From Phlebotomus papatasi (lineage: Eukaryota > Arthropoda > Insecta > Diptera > Psychodidae), in NCBI RefSeq assembly GCF_024763615.1, contig NC_077222.1, positions 2,170,001-2,234,000 on the forward strand: a stretch of DNA of 64,000 bases. Direction: 5' to 3'. Positions 34,656 through 44,999 of the stretch are shown one piece after another. Within the stretch, counting starts at the first letter, position 1; each line of letters starts with the position of its first letter. Position numbers and translations under genes: made by a program. A model generated the notes under the pieces. It saw only the letters and a program-made list of their open reading frames with translations. It searched no databases and had not been told where the DNA came from.

Positions 34656-35310
34656 AAGAAGCTAGAATTTATAATGCTCAACTTTAACTTTTAATTTCAA
34701 TCAATCTTTCTTATTTTTTTTGTGGTGATTTATAGTCAAATTTTTATTATTATTTATTCACATTTTCTTTTTAAAATAAATCCAGAAGACAGATAGCATA
34801 TTAAATTTTATCAATATAGAGAACATTTTAGAAAAAGATTCTCCAGAAATGCCATTGTGAGGAGGCGTCGACCTCGAGGCAGACCTAGGCCCAGAAGGAG
34901 AATTCACGTTCAAGACTTTCATTCACTTTCAATTCTTGTAAATCCAGTTAGTAAAACCGCTTGTAAATCTAATTTGTCTATATGGAATAAAATTTTGGAA
35001 TTCCGGACACAACAATTTCGGAAAAGTTCGGATTTTGGTAATTCAGTAACAATTCAGTAATCTTGCACCTTTAGAGTACTGTATAGATTATAGATATAGA
35101 CTGTTTAATTGTGTTTTTATTGAGATTTAAGGGTGTTGTCAGTCTGTAAATTGATATGTCCGGAATTTCGTGTTGTCCGAAGTTACAAACTGTTACCAAT
35201 AGCATCTCTGAGAAGCTTTTATTCTTGCTCTTATTTGTAAATTTCGTACAAATAAAATTTAAACTTAAAATACGGAAGAAGTCTTTACAGGTGAAGATTT
35301 TCAGGCTTCT

Positions 35311-35391
35311 TAGGGTGAAAGGAACACCTATTGACACTTTAATTACTCGTGTCAGAACTTATTGACACCTTACTCTGTACCATTTGGAATA
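35311..35391 (+). mobile_element. end of TAGGGTGAAAGGAACAC family
   Basis: TAGGGTGAAAGGAACACCTA then 'ttgacac…attgacacc…tactctgtacc' matches 50228-50305. It runs directly into the 15-bp repeat block. Confidence 0.65.
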
Positions 35392-35402
35392 CCATTTTGG
35401 TC

Positions 35403-35462
35403 TTCGGGATTTTGGCGTTCGGGATTTTGGCTTTCGGGATTTTGACTTTTGGGATTTTGACC
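35403..35462 (+). repeat. 15-bp tandem repeat TTCGGGATTTTGGCT, 4 units
   Basis: Four consecutive 15-bp units. Same unit as in the termini of the elements at 46831-47090 and 56573-56835. In one frame it reads FGILA repeatedly, which is incidental. Confidence 0.9.
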
Positions 35463-35479
35463 GGGATCCGTTCCTTCAA

Positions 35480-35693
35480 CCCTACACACTCTGGCTTCGA
35501 ACGTTCAAACACTTTATATTATATTTTTCTATATTCCTTTAATGATTCTAACCTATCTATGGCATTGTATGGTAATAGCTAGCCCTAATACACATTTCCT
35601 GAAAAAAATAGGACAAATGAATTGAAGGAATATAGAAAAAGTATGAAATGTTTGAAGGCAGAGTGCGAGCGAAGCCTGAAAACCGTCCCCTAC
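35480..35693. mobile_element. hairpin MITE …GGCTTCG…, CCGTCCCCTA end
   Basis: 'gcttcgaacgttcaaacact' and 'gaaatgtttgaaggcagagt' pair, as do 'ttctatattccttt' and 'aaggaatatagaa'. Confidence 0.65.
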
Positions 35694-35699
35694 ATTTTG

Positions 35700-36900
35700 C
35701 AAGTTCTACAATTTCATTAGTCAGTATTACAAAGGTATTCCGGTGTTTCTATTCGGAACATTTGGAAAATTTTAACTCACTTCTTGCATGGAATTAAGGG
35801 ATAAAGTGGCCAAGTTTGAGAAGAAGCATAGAATGTAGAGGGTAAAAATAAAATTGTAACTATTTCAATGTTATGGTTGACCGGATAACACGTCCCCAAT
35901 TCTCTCTGATGTCGCCATTCATGTAGAAACGATAACACCCCGGCCACGTTTGCGGACGTGCTTCGATTGTGAACTTGCCAATTATGGCAATGAATATGCA
36001 TTAAGGTCGGTTGAGTTGGGACTAAAACTCAAACCAATCCCATGAACACCCCCCTCAAAACCCCCATTCTCCTATCTGAATGCAAAACATTCCCCATGTT
36101 TTCACAGTCCCTTAGACTCAAGCCGTTAACTAGTGCAACATTGCTGCAGTTAGCACAACTTTAGTGTGATTTCATTGTAAGAATTAAAACTAAAGTGCCA
36201 ATTTCTAACCATTGGCACAAGTTATCAATTATCCCTCCCTTTTCAATGCCTGGCACATACACACACACAAAAGAAAATACGCTCCCCCAGCATCCACCCA
36301 CCCCCATCCCCCATGGAGCATGAAGTTAGAAATTAATAATAATTCATCACACACTTCCTAACATTTTGCCCACCTCGCTTTTCCCAACTATAACTCCCAT
36401 CCAACATATAATGTTGCCATTGAGCAGCAAATAGTATCGATGGGTGTGAGGTTCACAAATCTTCCACCCTCTTCTCCCGGCATCTTTAACATTTTACTAT
36501 GTTTTCGTTCATTTATCTTGTGAGACACTGCTTTATGTAACTACTGGCTGTTTGTGCTGCTGAACCATCGCTTTCAGGTGGTGTTCGACAACATAGTTTA
36601 TAAATGTTACGTAAGAGAGAGAGAGAGAGACTCCTCTAAAGTAATAACGACTCACAACAACAACAACTGCAATAACAATAATGAGAATAAGGAGAGTTTA
36701 AGTAGCCGAGTTTTAAACTTTCAAGTTTCCCTGCTCCCATTCCCGCAGCCCCAAAAGTCTATCATCTGAATTCGTAACATGTATTATACATCTTTATCAG
36801 TATTCTGCCACCAACATAAATAATACCGTCAGTACATGGGAAATTTTTGAGGAATTTTCTTACTTATTGCCACCAAACTCGCAAGATTTACTTTAAGACT
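35700..36900. other. single-copy-looking DNA, C-rich in part
   Basis: C-runs at 36048-36070 and 36283-36312 and an (AG)n tract at 36614-36630. No gene recognised. Composition differs from the repeat-rich blocks and could hold regulatory DNA. Confidence 0.4.
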
Positions 36901-36994
36901 GAGGATACTATAAGCTTACAGAAACTTTGCAAAGCCATTGATTAGCATGTGTTAGCACCCCGCGTATTACTAGTGCAATACTGTAAATAATTAC

Positions 36995-37311
36995 GCAATA
37001 GGGATATAACCTCCTTCCGGGTGCGTCAGAGATGCTGATCCTTTCAGAGATCAAACAACAATGTTTTTTCGCCAAAGCTTTCGACGCTAGTGCACCTTCT
37101 TCAGTGGTCAAAACCGTGATTCTTTCTCTCTAAAATTTGTCTTCCTACACTCATCTACTTCTACTGAGGAACAACAGGGAAATTAAAGTATTTAGACTTG
37201 CACATTCAACACAAACCAACGTCGAAAGCTCTGGCGAGAAAACATTGTTGTTTGGTCGCTGAAAGGATCAGCATCCCTGACGCACCCGGAAGGAGGTCAT
37301 CTCCCTATTGC
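36995..37311. mobile_element. inverted repeat, 94-bp arms, possible Penelope-like remnant
   Basis: Arms 36995-37088 and 37218-37311 are inverted copies at high identity. Each arm can be read (minus in the left arm, plus in the right) as a peptide containing SKALA(K/R)KHCCL and (S/P)DAPGRR, with conservative changes. The left arm extends into CTGAAGA…GCGTCGAAAGC (37077-37104, minus), which resembles the conserved core blocks of hammerhead motifs found in Penelope-like elements. The family assignment is inference only. Confidence 0.5.
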
Positions 37312-37478
37312 GATCTCCCTATTTACTTACTCTTCGTCAGTTATTCTATTAGCACTGTAATTAATAGCAATATCTACGTCCTTAAACAAGGTCTTTAAGT
37401 GCATAAGTCCTTAATAAGTACTTATTACGTCCTTAATTTCAGGGTAAGCCGTGACATCTGGTGTGAATCAATGGCTCC

Positions 37479-38395
37479 GTTCAGTAATAACCTTTCGAAG
37501 AGGCAAAGCAACTCTAAAGCCAAGCAAAATTCGAAAATCTACCGGAAGCTTAAAGTGCAAGTTCACGTACCGACCGCTTTGGCGCTGATTGTTCTGATAT
37601 TTTGAATTTCGGTATTCAGCAAAACGTTTGCTGCAAAAAGCAAATTTTTGTGTAGTTTTGTGGAATTTCGAGATGTCAGAACTTTTTAATTGCAATTTTA
37701 TTAAGATAAATATCCTTTCCATGAATTTGCTCACTTTTGTGTATCTCGTCGATTTAACCCTCTAACGGGTAAGACCGCCTCCAGGCGGTCTTCACAAAAA
37801 TCACATTTACAGCGACAATAAAGGTTTTATTTATTTAAAAGTGCTATAGTATCCTTGGTAATAGTCTTATAAACATCTCTTGAAAGTTTGAACTCATTTT
37901 GACTCTTCGTTTTGTTGCTATCCAAAGTTTTGTGTGACAGGTCAGAGAAAAAGCAACAAAAAATATTTGTGCAAAAAAACTAATTTCCAATTTCCATAAA
38001 AATACCGATTTAAAGTTATCTCACCAAAATAAATTTATTTTTTACTGAAACATATGTCATTCTATTTTGTATACTTTATTTAAAAAATTTGAAAAAACTA
38101 AAAATGTGAATTTTAGAAGCAAAAAGAGTTTCAAAAAATGTTTATATTTTCTCACCTAGCGCCTAAACTAAAAGAGATAATGAAGAATGGATGGTTTTAT
38201 CGACTTTATTGGATCATAATTATCCTAGAAAACATTGTTTTAGAACTTTTTTTCGTATATTAAAGAAAACGCCGTTAGAGGGTTAAACGTTCGAACTTCC
38301 AACGGGTTTTTAGGTAAGTCCTCTCTGATATACCTTCGGTAAAGGAAAAACTTCAATAGGACAGAGCTCTCAAATCGGGAAGGTTATTACTGAAC
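37479..38395. mobile_element. MITE family GTTCAGTAATAACC, copy 3 (interrupted)
   Basis: Ends as in copies 1 and 2. After removing the 525-bp insert and one TTAA it is about 388 bp. The frames at 37399-37734 are shadows. Confidence 0.87.
37758..38282 (+). mobile_element. piggyBac-type MITE, 525 bp, copy B, nested
   Basis: CCCTCTAACGG … CCGTTAGAGGG with TTAA at 37754-37757 and 38283-38286. Identical length to copy A and opposite orientation. The paralogous empty site is in copy 2 of the host MITE. Confidence 0.93.
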
Positions 38396-38399
38396 GAGA

Positions 38400-39150
38400 G
38401 GAATCTGTGTCAGAAAGTCATAACAAATTGATATTTTCCAATGCACTTCTTTTAGAGCCAACAAATTGGAATCCGGGAATGAAATTTTGGGCGAAAGCGT
38501 CCTAAATTCTATCAAATGTTTCCTTTCGTTCTATCAACATGATATCCGGGAATATAAATTGCCTGTAACTTTATAATATTCTATCAAATCTTCCCCTCTG
38601 CTCTCCGAGAGTGTAAACTACCCAGGAAATTTCCAGCTCATAATCCAGTAGTGCATGTTGTCCCAAAGAGTATCAGATTCTGATACACCGTCCCATTAAT
38701 CACATAATTCGCCTCTCGGAAATAAATTTTTTTAAATAGTTCGTTCGACAGCAGTAAGACCTAGCGCTGAAATCTTGAGCCTAGATTAAGTAAAAGAACT
38801 AATAGATGATAGTGTTCATTACGCCAAGGAAGCAAAAATGTAATAGTTTTTTTTTTTTTTGAGATATAAAAAAGGTATAAGGAAATTTTAAAAAAAATCT
38901 AATCGTTAGGACAATTACTTGAAAAGTACTGGGTTTTAAGTCCTTAATTAAGTACCTAGTGAAAAGTTGTTTTAATGTCACTTATACAAACTTATTACTT
39001 AATCGAGGACTTTAGTAAAGGCCTTCATTAAGTACTTAGGGACAAGTTTTACAACTCCTTAAAGTAAAGGAATTGCGTTAAGAACTTATTAAGTTCTTTA
39101 TAATTACTGCGATTCTTTCATTGGATATGATACACACTAGAATAACTAAT
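38400..39150. other. no gene recognised
   Basis: Unassigned DNA with a T-run near 38845. Confidence 0.4.
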
Positions 39151-39154
39151 TATG

Positions 39155-39360
39155 TAGGGGAAAGTTCTCATGCGAACGTTCATGTTTTCGAATAATGTGA
39201 ATTTCTTCTATTTTTCCTCAAATAATTCTCACGCAATTACCTATAATAGATGATAATCTAACTAATATTTAACAAAAATTCGCAAGTTTCTTAAGAAAAA
39301 TAAAAAAAATTGATATTATTCAAAGGTATGAACGTTCGAAGGGAGAGTACTTTCCCTTAT
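39155..39360. mobile_element. hairpin MITE TAGGGGAAAGT, GAACGTTC subfamily, copy 1
   Basis: 'gcgaacgttcatgttttcga' and 'tatgaacgttcgaaggga' plus 'gagtactttccctta' pair. Sister at 58350-58536. Confidence 0.75.
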
Positions 39361-39369
39361 ATTAAGGGG

Positions 39370-39980
39370 TTACTTGGGTCAAAAGGTCTGGAAAACACCA
39401 TAATTCCTCTATTTTTTTCGGCATAAAAATTTTATTTTAATTTAAGTTCTTAAGCATATAAAAATACAACATTTAATTTCTGCTTAAACGGTAGAATTTT
39501 TTTAAATGAAATTTGGATGCTATTTTACACCACGTTTTGTCTTGTAAAATACTAAGTTGTTATGATCAAAATAAAAAAAATCTATCTTTCAACTACGAGT
39601 TTAACTCAGCAACTAATAGGAAATATTTGGTTTTTTGATTTTAGATGAATATACTACGAGAAATCTTGTCCACCGAATATTATGTAATTTTCCAAAAACT
39701 GTCCAAAAATCAGATCCCAACGGCTGAATTTTTAAAATTTTGAAATGATAATTTAAAAAAATACAGTTAAAATATTATACTTTAATTTGCCTTAGAACTC
39801 GAATTAAATTTTTTTTTTTCAAAAAAGTTCTCTGATGAACAAAGCAAGTGTTCTAACGGGTGACCAAACCACACGTTGTATCCGTAATGTTCTAATCGTA
39901 CCAAGAAGGTTTCCCGCGGAGAATTAAATAAGGATTCAGCAAAAAGAGGTTCGAGGGTCCGGAAATCTCTAAGGCCTGAG
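39370..39980. other. no gene recognised
   Basis: Nothing supported. Confidence 0.4.
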
Positions 39981-39983
39981 TAG

Positions 39984-40622
39984 TGCTCGCATGAATTTTA
40001 GCTTTCTTTGTAAATTTTCTAGTTATGTATCTTTTGTTAGCTTTTTAATTCTAGTCGTAAAGATTAGTACAGATTAGAATACTTTCCCTAATCTGCAGAG
40101 AAAAAAATTCTCTAAGATCGGACTGGCTCAAGTTCCGCTGCAAAGAACAACTCAGAAGTGAATCCTGGTACAGGATAACCTTGAATGGTTTTTCGCCTTC
40201 CTAAAGCAACAGTTGATGTGTCTCGATGATCTTACACTTGACTGTAATTTTTGTTGGATCGTGCTTGTTTACGTTGAGTTTGAAGTCTTTGATGCTGCTC
40301 TTGAAAAGCTCTTTATTGAGTAGTTTGGAGTTGTCGTTGGCTTTGATCTTTTGGCGACCTCTTGTCGACCTCTTGACGTCGATACTGGGATAGGTTTAGG
40401 TAGCTTCCTTTGCCTTCGAGCCTAAAGCTTGTTGACCAGTGTCATCCTGGTCAAAGTTTCTTTAATCGTTTATTCTCGAAGACAAATCGTCAGAGACACA
40501 AAGACAAAAGACATCCAAAATGACTAACTGATTCATTTAGAAACAACGAAAAGGAGCCAAAGGGTCCAGAGTCCAATAAGAAATATATCATTGGCATCAG
40601 TGTTGCTCGCATGAATTTTAGC
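39984..40622 (-). mobile_element. 601-bp segment flanked by 19-bp direct repeats
   Basis: TGCTCGCATGAATTTTAGC occurs exactly at 39984-40002 and 40604-40622. Such long perfect flanks fit target duplication by a retrotransposed copy, although no poly-A tail is visible at the expected (low-coordinate) end. Confidence 0.5.
40051..40395 (-). pseudogene. degraded coding segment, unrecognised
   Basis: Minus strand, 115 codons including the final stop, with one internal TAG (40201-40203). The translation is protein-like on both sides of it, for example LLNKELFKSSIKDFKLNVNK, then HDPTKITVKCKIIETHQ before the stop and EGEKPFKVILYQD after it. GC is higher than in the flanks. Upstream DNA in the other frames continues with similar composition, suggesting earlier frameshifts. 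It lies within the direct-repeat-bounded segment, so a dead retrocopy of a host or transposon gene is the simplest reading. I recognise no family. Chance openness in a GC-richer patch is the alternative. Confidence 0.35.
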
Positions 40623-40629
40623 CTTACAT

Positions 40630-42280
40630 GCAAATGCCCTTTTTAGGTGCCTTTTCTTATCATTTTTAATAAGCAATCATGAATAATGCATAGTCTATAC
40701 AAGGTACATTACACCTTGAAAAATATGTATTTGAATAACAAATCGAACATATCGCAAAGTCTTATTCTAAAGCCATATTATTTCTGAGATGCAAAATGGT
40801 GTTGTTGCAACCATACGATTTACATCAAACGAACATGTTACCTGGAAAACACATCACTTAAAGGGAGATTTAAAGATGCAGCTTCTCTCGCACACATGCC
40901 AAAGAGGAAAAAGACTTTTCTTTTGAGAATCAGGCAAAATGTATATGGGAAAGATGGGCTACAAGTAAGAAAGGCAGGAAAAAAAGAAAGAAAAGAGGCA
41001 AAAGGAAGCAAAAGAAAACGCAAGCGCATCTAGATTTTGTAGAGACTGGTTTGGTGTTTTTCTTTTTTTTTTTTCTATTTGTACCCCATAAAGATGATCA
41101 CTGGGTAACTAAAAGTGGGTACAGAGCAGAAGAAAATGGCACAGCTGTTGTTCTTTCCAAACTTATAATTTATGTATGTGTGTTATGTTCACCGGAGTGA
41201 AGAATATTTGTATTGTGGACGTGTGCTTTTTCCTTTTCATAATGCTCCTTTTCTGTTATATCATCTCCTTTTATTAAGAGAAGCACGTCGAAGCATTCAC
41301 ATAAAGCTTCTTAATTACACTATACCTATATGTACCTCACATATAAGCTTTTGCGAGGGAATAAGAAATGTCTGGTATCCCAGTTGAATGAGGAGAAAAA
41401 ACTTCCATGTCAATTAAATTGCTATTTAATAGCTTATGCTCAATGTGATTCGCATGCCAGACACCACAAACACCACCCATTACACCCAGAAAATACCACC
41501 TCAAACCACCCCCTAAAAAAAAAATTGGGGGTAAGAGAGAGAGAACATGTCATCCGGGGAAAAATCAAGGTTCATTTGAATCAATTTCGCAGGTGCGCTA
41601 AAATCTCATTTAATCGATACACGTATAGGTATGATTGCATCTTTACCTTAGGTATATAACGCAGTTTTCCAGGACATATAATTTTATCCCGAATCTGCGA
41701 CTGCGTGAAAATAGGAAAAACATAGCAACGAACATGCATATTCGGTGTAATGTATTTATATTCATAAATACAGCACATCACAGAGTATCAAAATGTATCA
41801 TTTTTCACATTTTGAGTTACTCCAAGAAAGACGATGAGAGAGGTGAATTATATGAGACATTACGCAAAATGCACACACACTTTATGATATTTGTATCATT
41901 GAGTTATGCATGTAATCATATTTCGAAACAAAGAAGAGAAACATAAAGCCCATGGAAAGTGGATGAAGGATATAAGTGGAGGAAATTCTCGTTCCAGGCA
42001 ACTTTAAGTGAAGATCTTGAGGAATTCAATATTTTTGCTCTAACATCAGGCTGTATCAAAATGCAAAGCAAAAAAACAATGCGAAGGAAGGTTCGCCGAG
42101 AGCTCGAATTTATGAGTTTGAGAACCCAATTTTTGTTTATCTCGTTGAATTACTGGTTGAAACTTTATTAGAATTTCAAGACCTTTCAAGTGGATTTAAT
42201 CCTGATACACTTTGATCGAGAAATATGTTCTTTATAGAACTCATTGATTTTTTATATTGAAAAAACCTTAGAAGAAAGGG
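40630..42280. other. single-copy-looking DNA, no gene recognised
   Basis: Several overlapping frames (41330-42171) of 66-109 codons exist but carry no domain, start context or splice support. Confidence 0.4.
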
Positions 42281-42328
42281 TAGAAAAATCTCTCCTTATG
42301 GTTCGTGTCGGCGCTAAAACTTCTTCCT

Positions 42329-42530
42329 GGTCTGTTATAATACTCCCAGGTGTGTCTAAGCTAAAAATGAAAATCTGCTAGATTTTCTGCTTTATTTTAA
42401 AATATTTCGGATTTGCCTTGGAAAGTGTATTTATGATTTATGGTTATTACGTGAAGAGGAAAACTAGGTAGGGTGCTTATCCTCGGTATCCTTTATTTTA
42501 TCATTTTATGTGTTATGGATTCTGACTTGT
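42329..42530 (+). repeat. dispersed repeat pair with 44341-44700
   Basis: Two ordered blocks are shared: 'ataatactcccaggtgtgtc' with 'ataatattcccaagtgtgtc', and 'cttatcctcggtatccttta' with 'cttatcctctgtatctttta'. Confidence 0.5.
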
Positions 42531-42565
42531 AATTCTGGAAAATCCTTAGAAGGAATAAATACACA

Positions 42566-42825
42566 CCCAAGAAGCAAAACAGCTGCCTTATAAAACCAAG
42601 TATTAGACAAGTCTTTTAGTGCACTTTTAAAAGACTTAAAGTGAGAAATTTCTGTTGAAATTCCTGTAGAAGCTTTTAAAATCCTTAAGAGTGTGCCACT
42701 TTACTTATAGTAATCTCAGTGATGGAACCAAGAACGTTATAAGCAAATAAAAACATTTTTGGTTCTATAATGCCTTACTTGGGGAATTCTACAAGACAAT
42801 ATTAAGAAAAAAATGTTTCTTGGGC
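42566..42825. mobile_element. MITE CCCAAGAAGC, copy 2
   Basis: Full-length, opposite orientation to copy 1, with ends 'cccaagaagcaaaacagct' and 'aaatgtttcttggg'. Confidence 0.8.
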
Positions 42826-43009
42826 AGTAAAAAAAATACAAGGATAATCGTTGGTTTGCTTTTTACCACGATTGTTCTTGTAAAGTTACTGAAATATGTA
42901 TTTTAGCAAAACGTGTAATCTGAAAATGTGTAATTTGAATTTTATGTAATGGTAAACTGTGGAACCAACGGCGAATGATTACACAGTTGTGTACATTTTC
43001 TTACATATT

Positions 43010-43088
43010 TCGTGTAAAATTACACAGTTTTCAGACAAAATATGTACAAATAACACAATTTTCAGATAAAATGTGTAAAAATTACACA
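43010..43088 (+). repeat. short tandem block 'ttacacagttttcaga.aaaat'
   Basis: Two to three imperfect units of about 30-34 bp containing 'acacagttttcagacaaaat' and variants. Confidence 0.6.
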
Positions 43089-43092
43089 GATG

Positions 43093-43372
43093 CGCTGGTA
43101 AAAATTAAAAGGTCACCGAAGATCCTTCGAAAAGATCACTGTTTTGACCCCTATTTATCTCCGGAATAAACGAATAAAAACAATAAAAACAACGCTCAGA
43201 TGAGAGAATTATGAAATGAATAATAAGTTTACGATAAAACACAATCTATCGTGATAAATATGCATACAACATTTCAAGAGATACAAGTGAACCTTTCAAA
43301 GGGTCAAATATGATCCATTTTTTCTGAAAAGTATCTATTTAACCCTTTTATTTTTACCAGTGTGTGTATCAA
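43093..43372. mobile_element. Tc1/mariner-type MITE CACTGGTAAAAATAAAAGG, copy 2
   Basis: Ends 'cgctggtaaaaattaaaagg' and 'ccttttatttttaccagtg' pair. Related to 2783-2951 but longer. Confidence 0.75.
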
Positions 43373-43464
43373 TACACACGATTACATGTTTATGTAAAAT
43401 TCACAATGGTAAAGTAGCTGAAAAATTTTTACTGTGTAGAATGGATGCATAGTTTGTGGCCAGG

Positions 43465-43817
43465 AAGGGAATTCTGTAACGCTCTGGCAATGCCATATGA
43501 CAATTTGGGTTCGAATCTTAGGAGAGCTTTTTCGAAAATGCGATTCTGTAGCCGTGACATTGCCATTTCAGCTCACGTGGCATTGTCAGAAGTCACATAT
43601 TTGAGATTTCTGGCAATTCAAATGACAATAAATTTTGTTAAACAAATCAACCAACACGTACTGTATTTTTATAAAATCATCAAGTAAAGGGATTTCATTA
43701 AAAATTCAATGAATTGTATTTTCGAACTCATATGATATGATAAAAAAAAGCTCGAACGGCATTGTCAGGTTTCGAACTCACGCGTGAAAATGTCACGAAA
43801 ATTACAGAATTCCCCTA
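43465..43817. mobile_element. hairpin MITE GGGGAATTCTGTAA, copy 1
   Basis: 'agggaattctgtaacgctct' and 'attacagaattccccta' form the ends. GGCATTGTCAG-type blocks pair internally. The same ends bound 56922-58318. Confidence 0.72.
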
Positions 43818-44340
43818 CAGGCCATATTAACCATAACTCCTTCACCTCTTTTGGACGAGTCTCGAGAAATCTCTCTCTGGGATTAAAACTCTCAATCCTT
43901 ATCATTCATAAGTAGATCTTGAAAAATTCGAAGATCTATTCAAAGATCTATTCGAAGATCTAGAAAAGAGACATTCTTACTTCTTGATATCTGTCGCAGA
44001 TGGCTCAAGTACATCCTGTTCGAATTTCGAAGTGCTCAAGTGTCAAAATGTGTCGGTCGTCGCATTGTTGTGGGGAAAAAACATTACAACGATGTTTAGT
44101 ATTCTTATCCCATTATTTAATCACTCCATCTCCATAGTCACTGAGTAACTCTTTTGCGAGCTTTTTAGTGTAATAAATTTCATAAATTTTTCTCACCTTG
44201 TTCGAAAGTTTAGTCTGAAAATTCGAAATTGAATTTAAATTCTTCGAACATCAACGACTTTTTATGCAAATAGAGTTCTATTTACCTTTTATCCAAGACA
44301 CTATTGGAGAATCAAACTCTACTTGTGTTTGCACCCATCA

Positions 44341-44700
44341 GCTTTTATAATATTCCCAAGTGTGTCTCGGCTAAAATACTGTAACGAAATTGGCTCTCTC
44401 AGAGAACTTCGTTGCTACCCTACCACTTCACCTTTACTGAATGTTCTAGCTTAGAGAATTTTGGGTCAGGGTGTTCTTTTTGAGAAGAAGGAGTAACCCA
44501 CTCCCCTTCTATCGTTATAATACGATACTTGACTCGAAAAACGTATCATTAACAACGGTAACAATTAAAATTGAAATCAAATGAATAATTGATATGGTTG
44601 ATTGCGATTTCTTGAAAAGGAAAATAAGATGGGAAACTTATCCTCTGTATCTTTTACCTATCCTTGATTTATCCTTTTGTGTGTCTTGGCTAAAATAGAA
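44341..44700 (+). repeat. dispersed repeat, second copy of 42329-42530
   Basis: See partner entry; both copies carry '(t/c)gtgtgtct(a/c/t)(a/g)gctaaaa'. Confidence 0.45.
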
Positions 44701-44882
44701 AGTCGAAAATGAACTTTCTTATTTTTTTTTTTTTTTGATTCTTTTAAATTTGCAGATAGGGTATTTTATTAATGAATATTTAAATAAAACGGTGTTGGAT
44801 ATTTATAGAGAAAAAAAGTAAAAAACTTTTCCTTTGTATGGAATCTTTTTTACTTTAGCATAATGCTAAAAAGATCATATTT

Positions 44883-44962
44883 TCGAAAATGTTTCGAAGA
44901 TAAAGCTCTTCGAAAATGTTTCGACGATAAAGGCCTTCGGAAAAGCTTTCGATAAAGCTTTT
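44883..44962 (+). repeat. 27-bp tandem repeat, 3 units
   Basis: Unit TCGAAAATGTTTCGAAGATA then AAGCTCT; third unit diverged. Confidence 0.85.
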
Positions 44963-44999
44963 TATACAATTTCGAATAAAATACCTTAATTTTTACAAA

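Noticed and set aside
35349..35582. Protein with FGILA/FGILT repeats
   Set aside because: Only the translation of a 15-bp tandem repeat in a transposon context; no gene structure.
41330..41946. Pair of overlapping ~105-codon frames
   Set aside because: Tested as possible exons, but composition is not protein-like and no splice signals line up.
43505..43520. GGGTTCGAATCTTA, which looks like a tRNA B box
   Set aside because: No A box or cloverleaf around it; it is part of a hairpin MITE and its inverse appears in the other arm.
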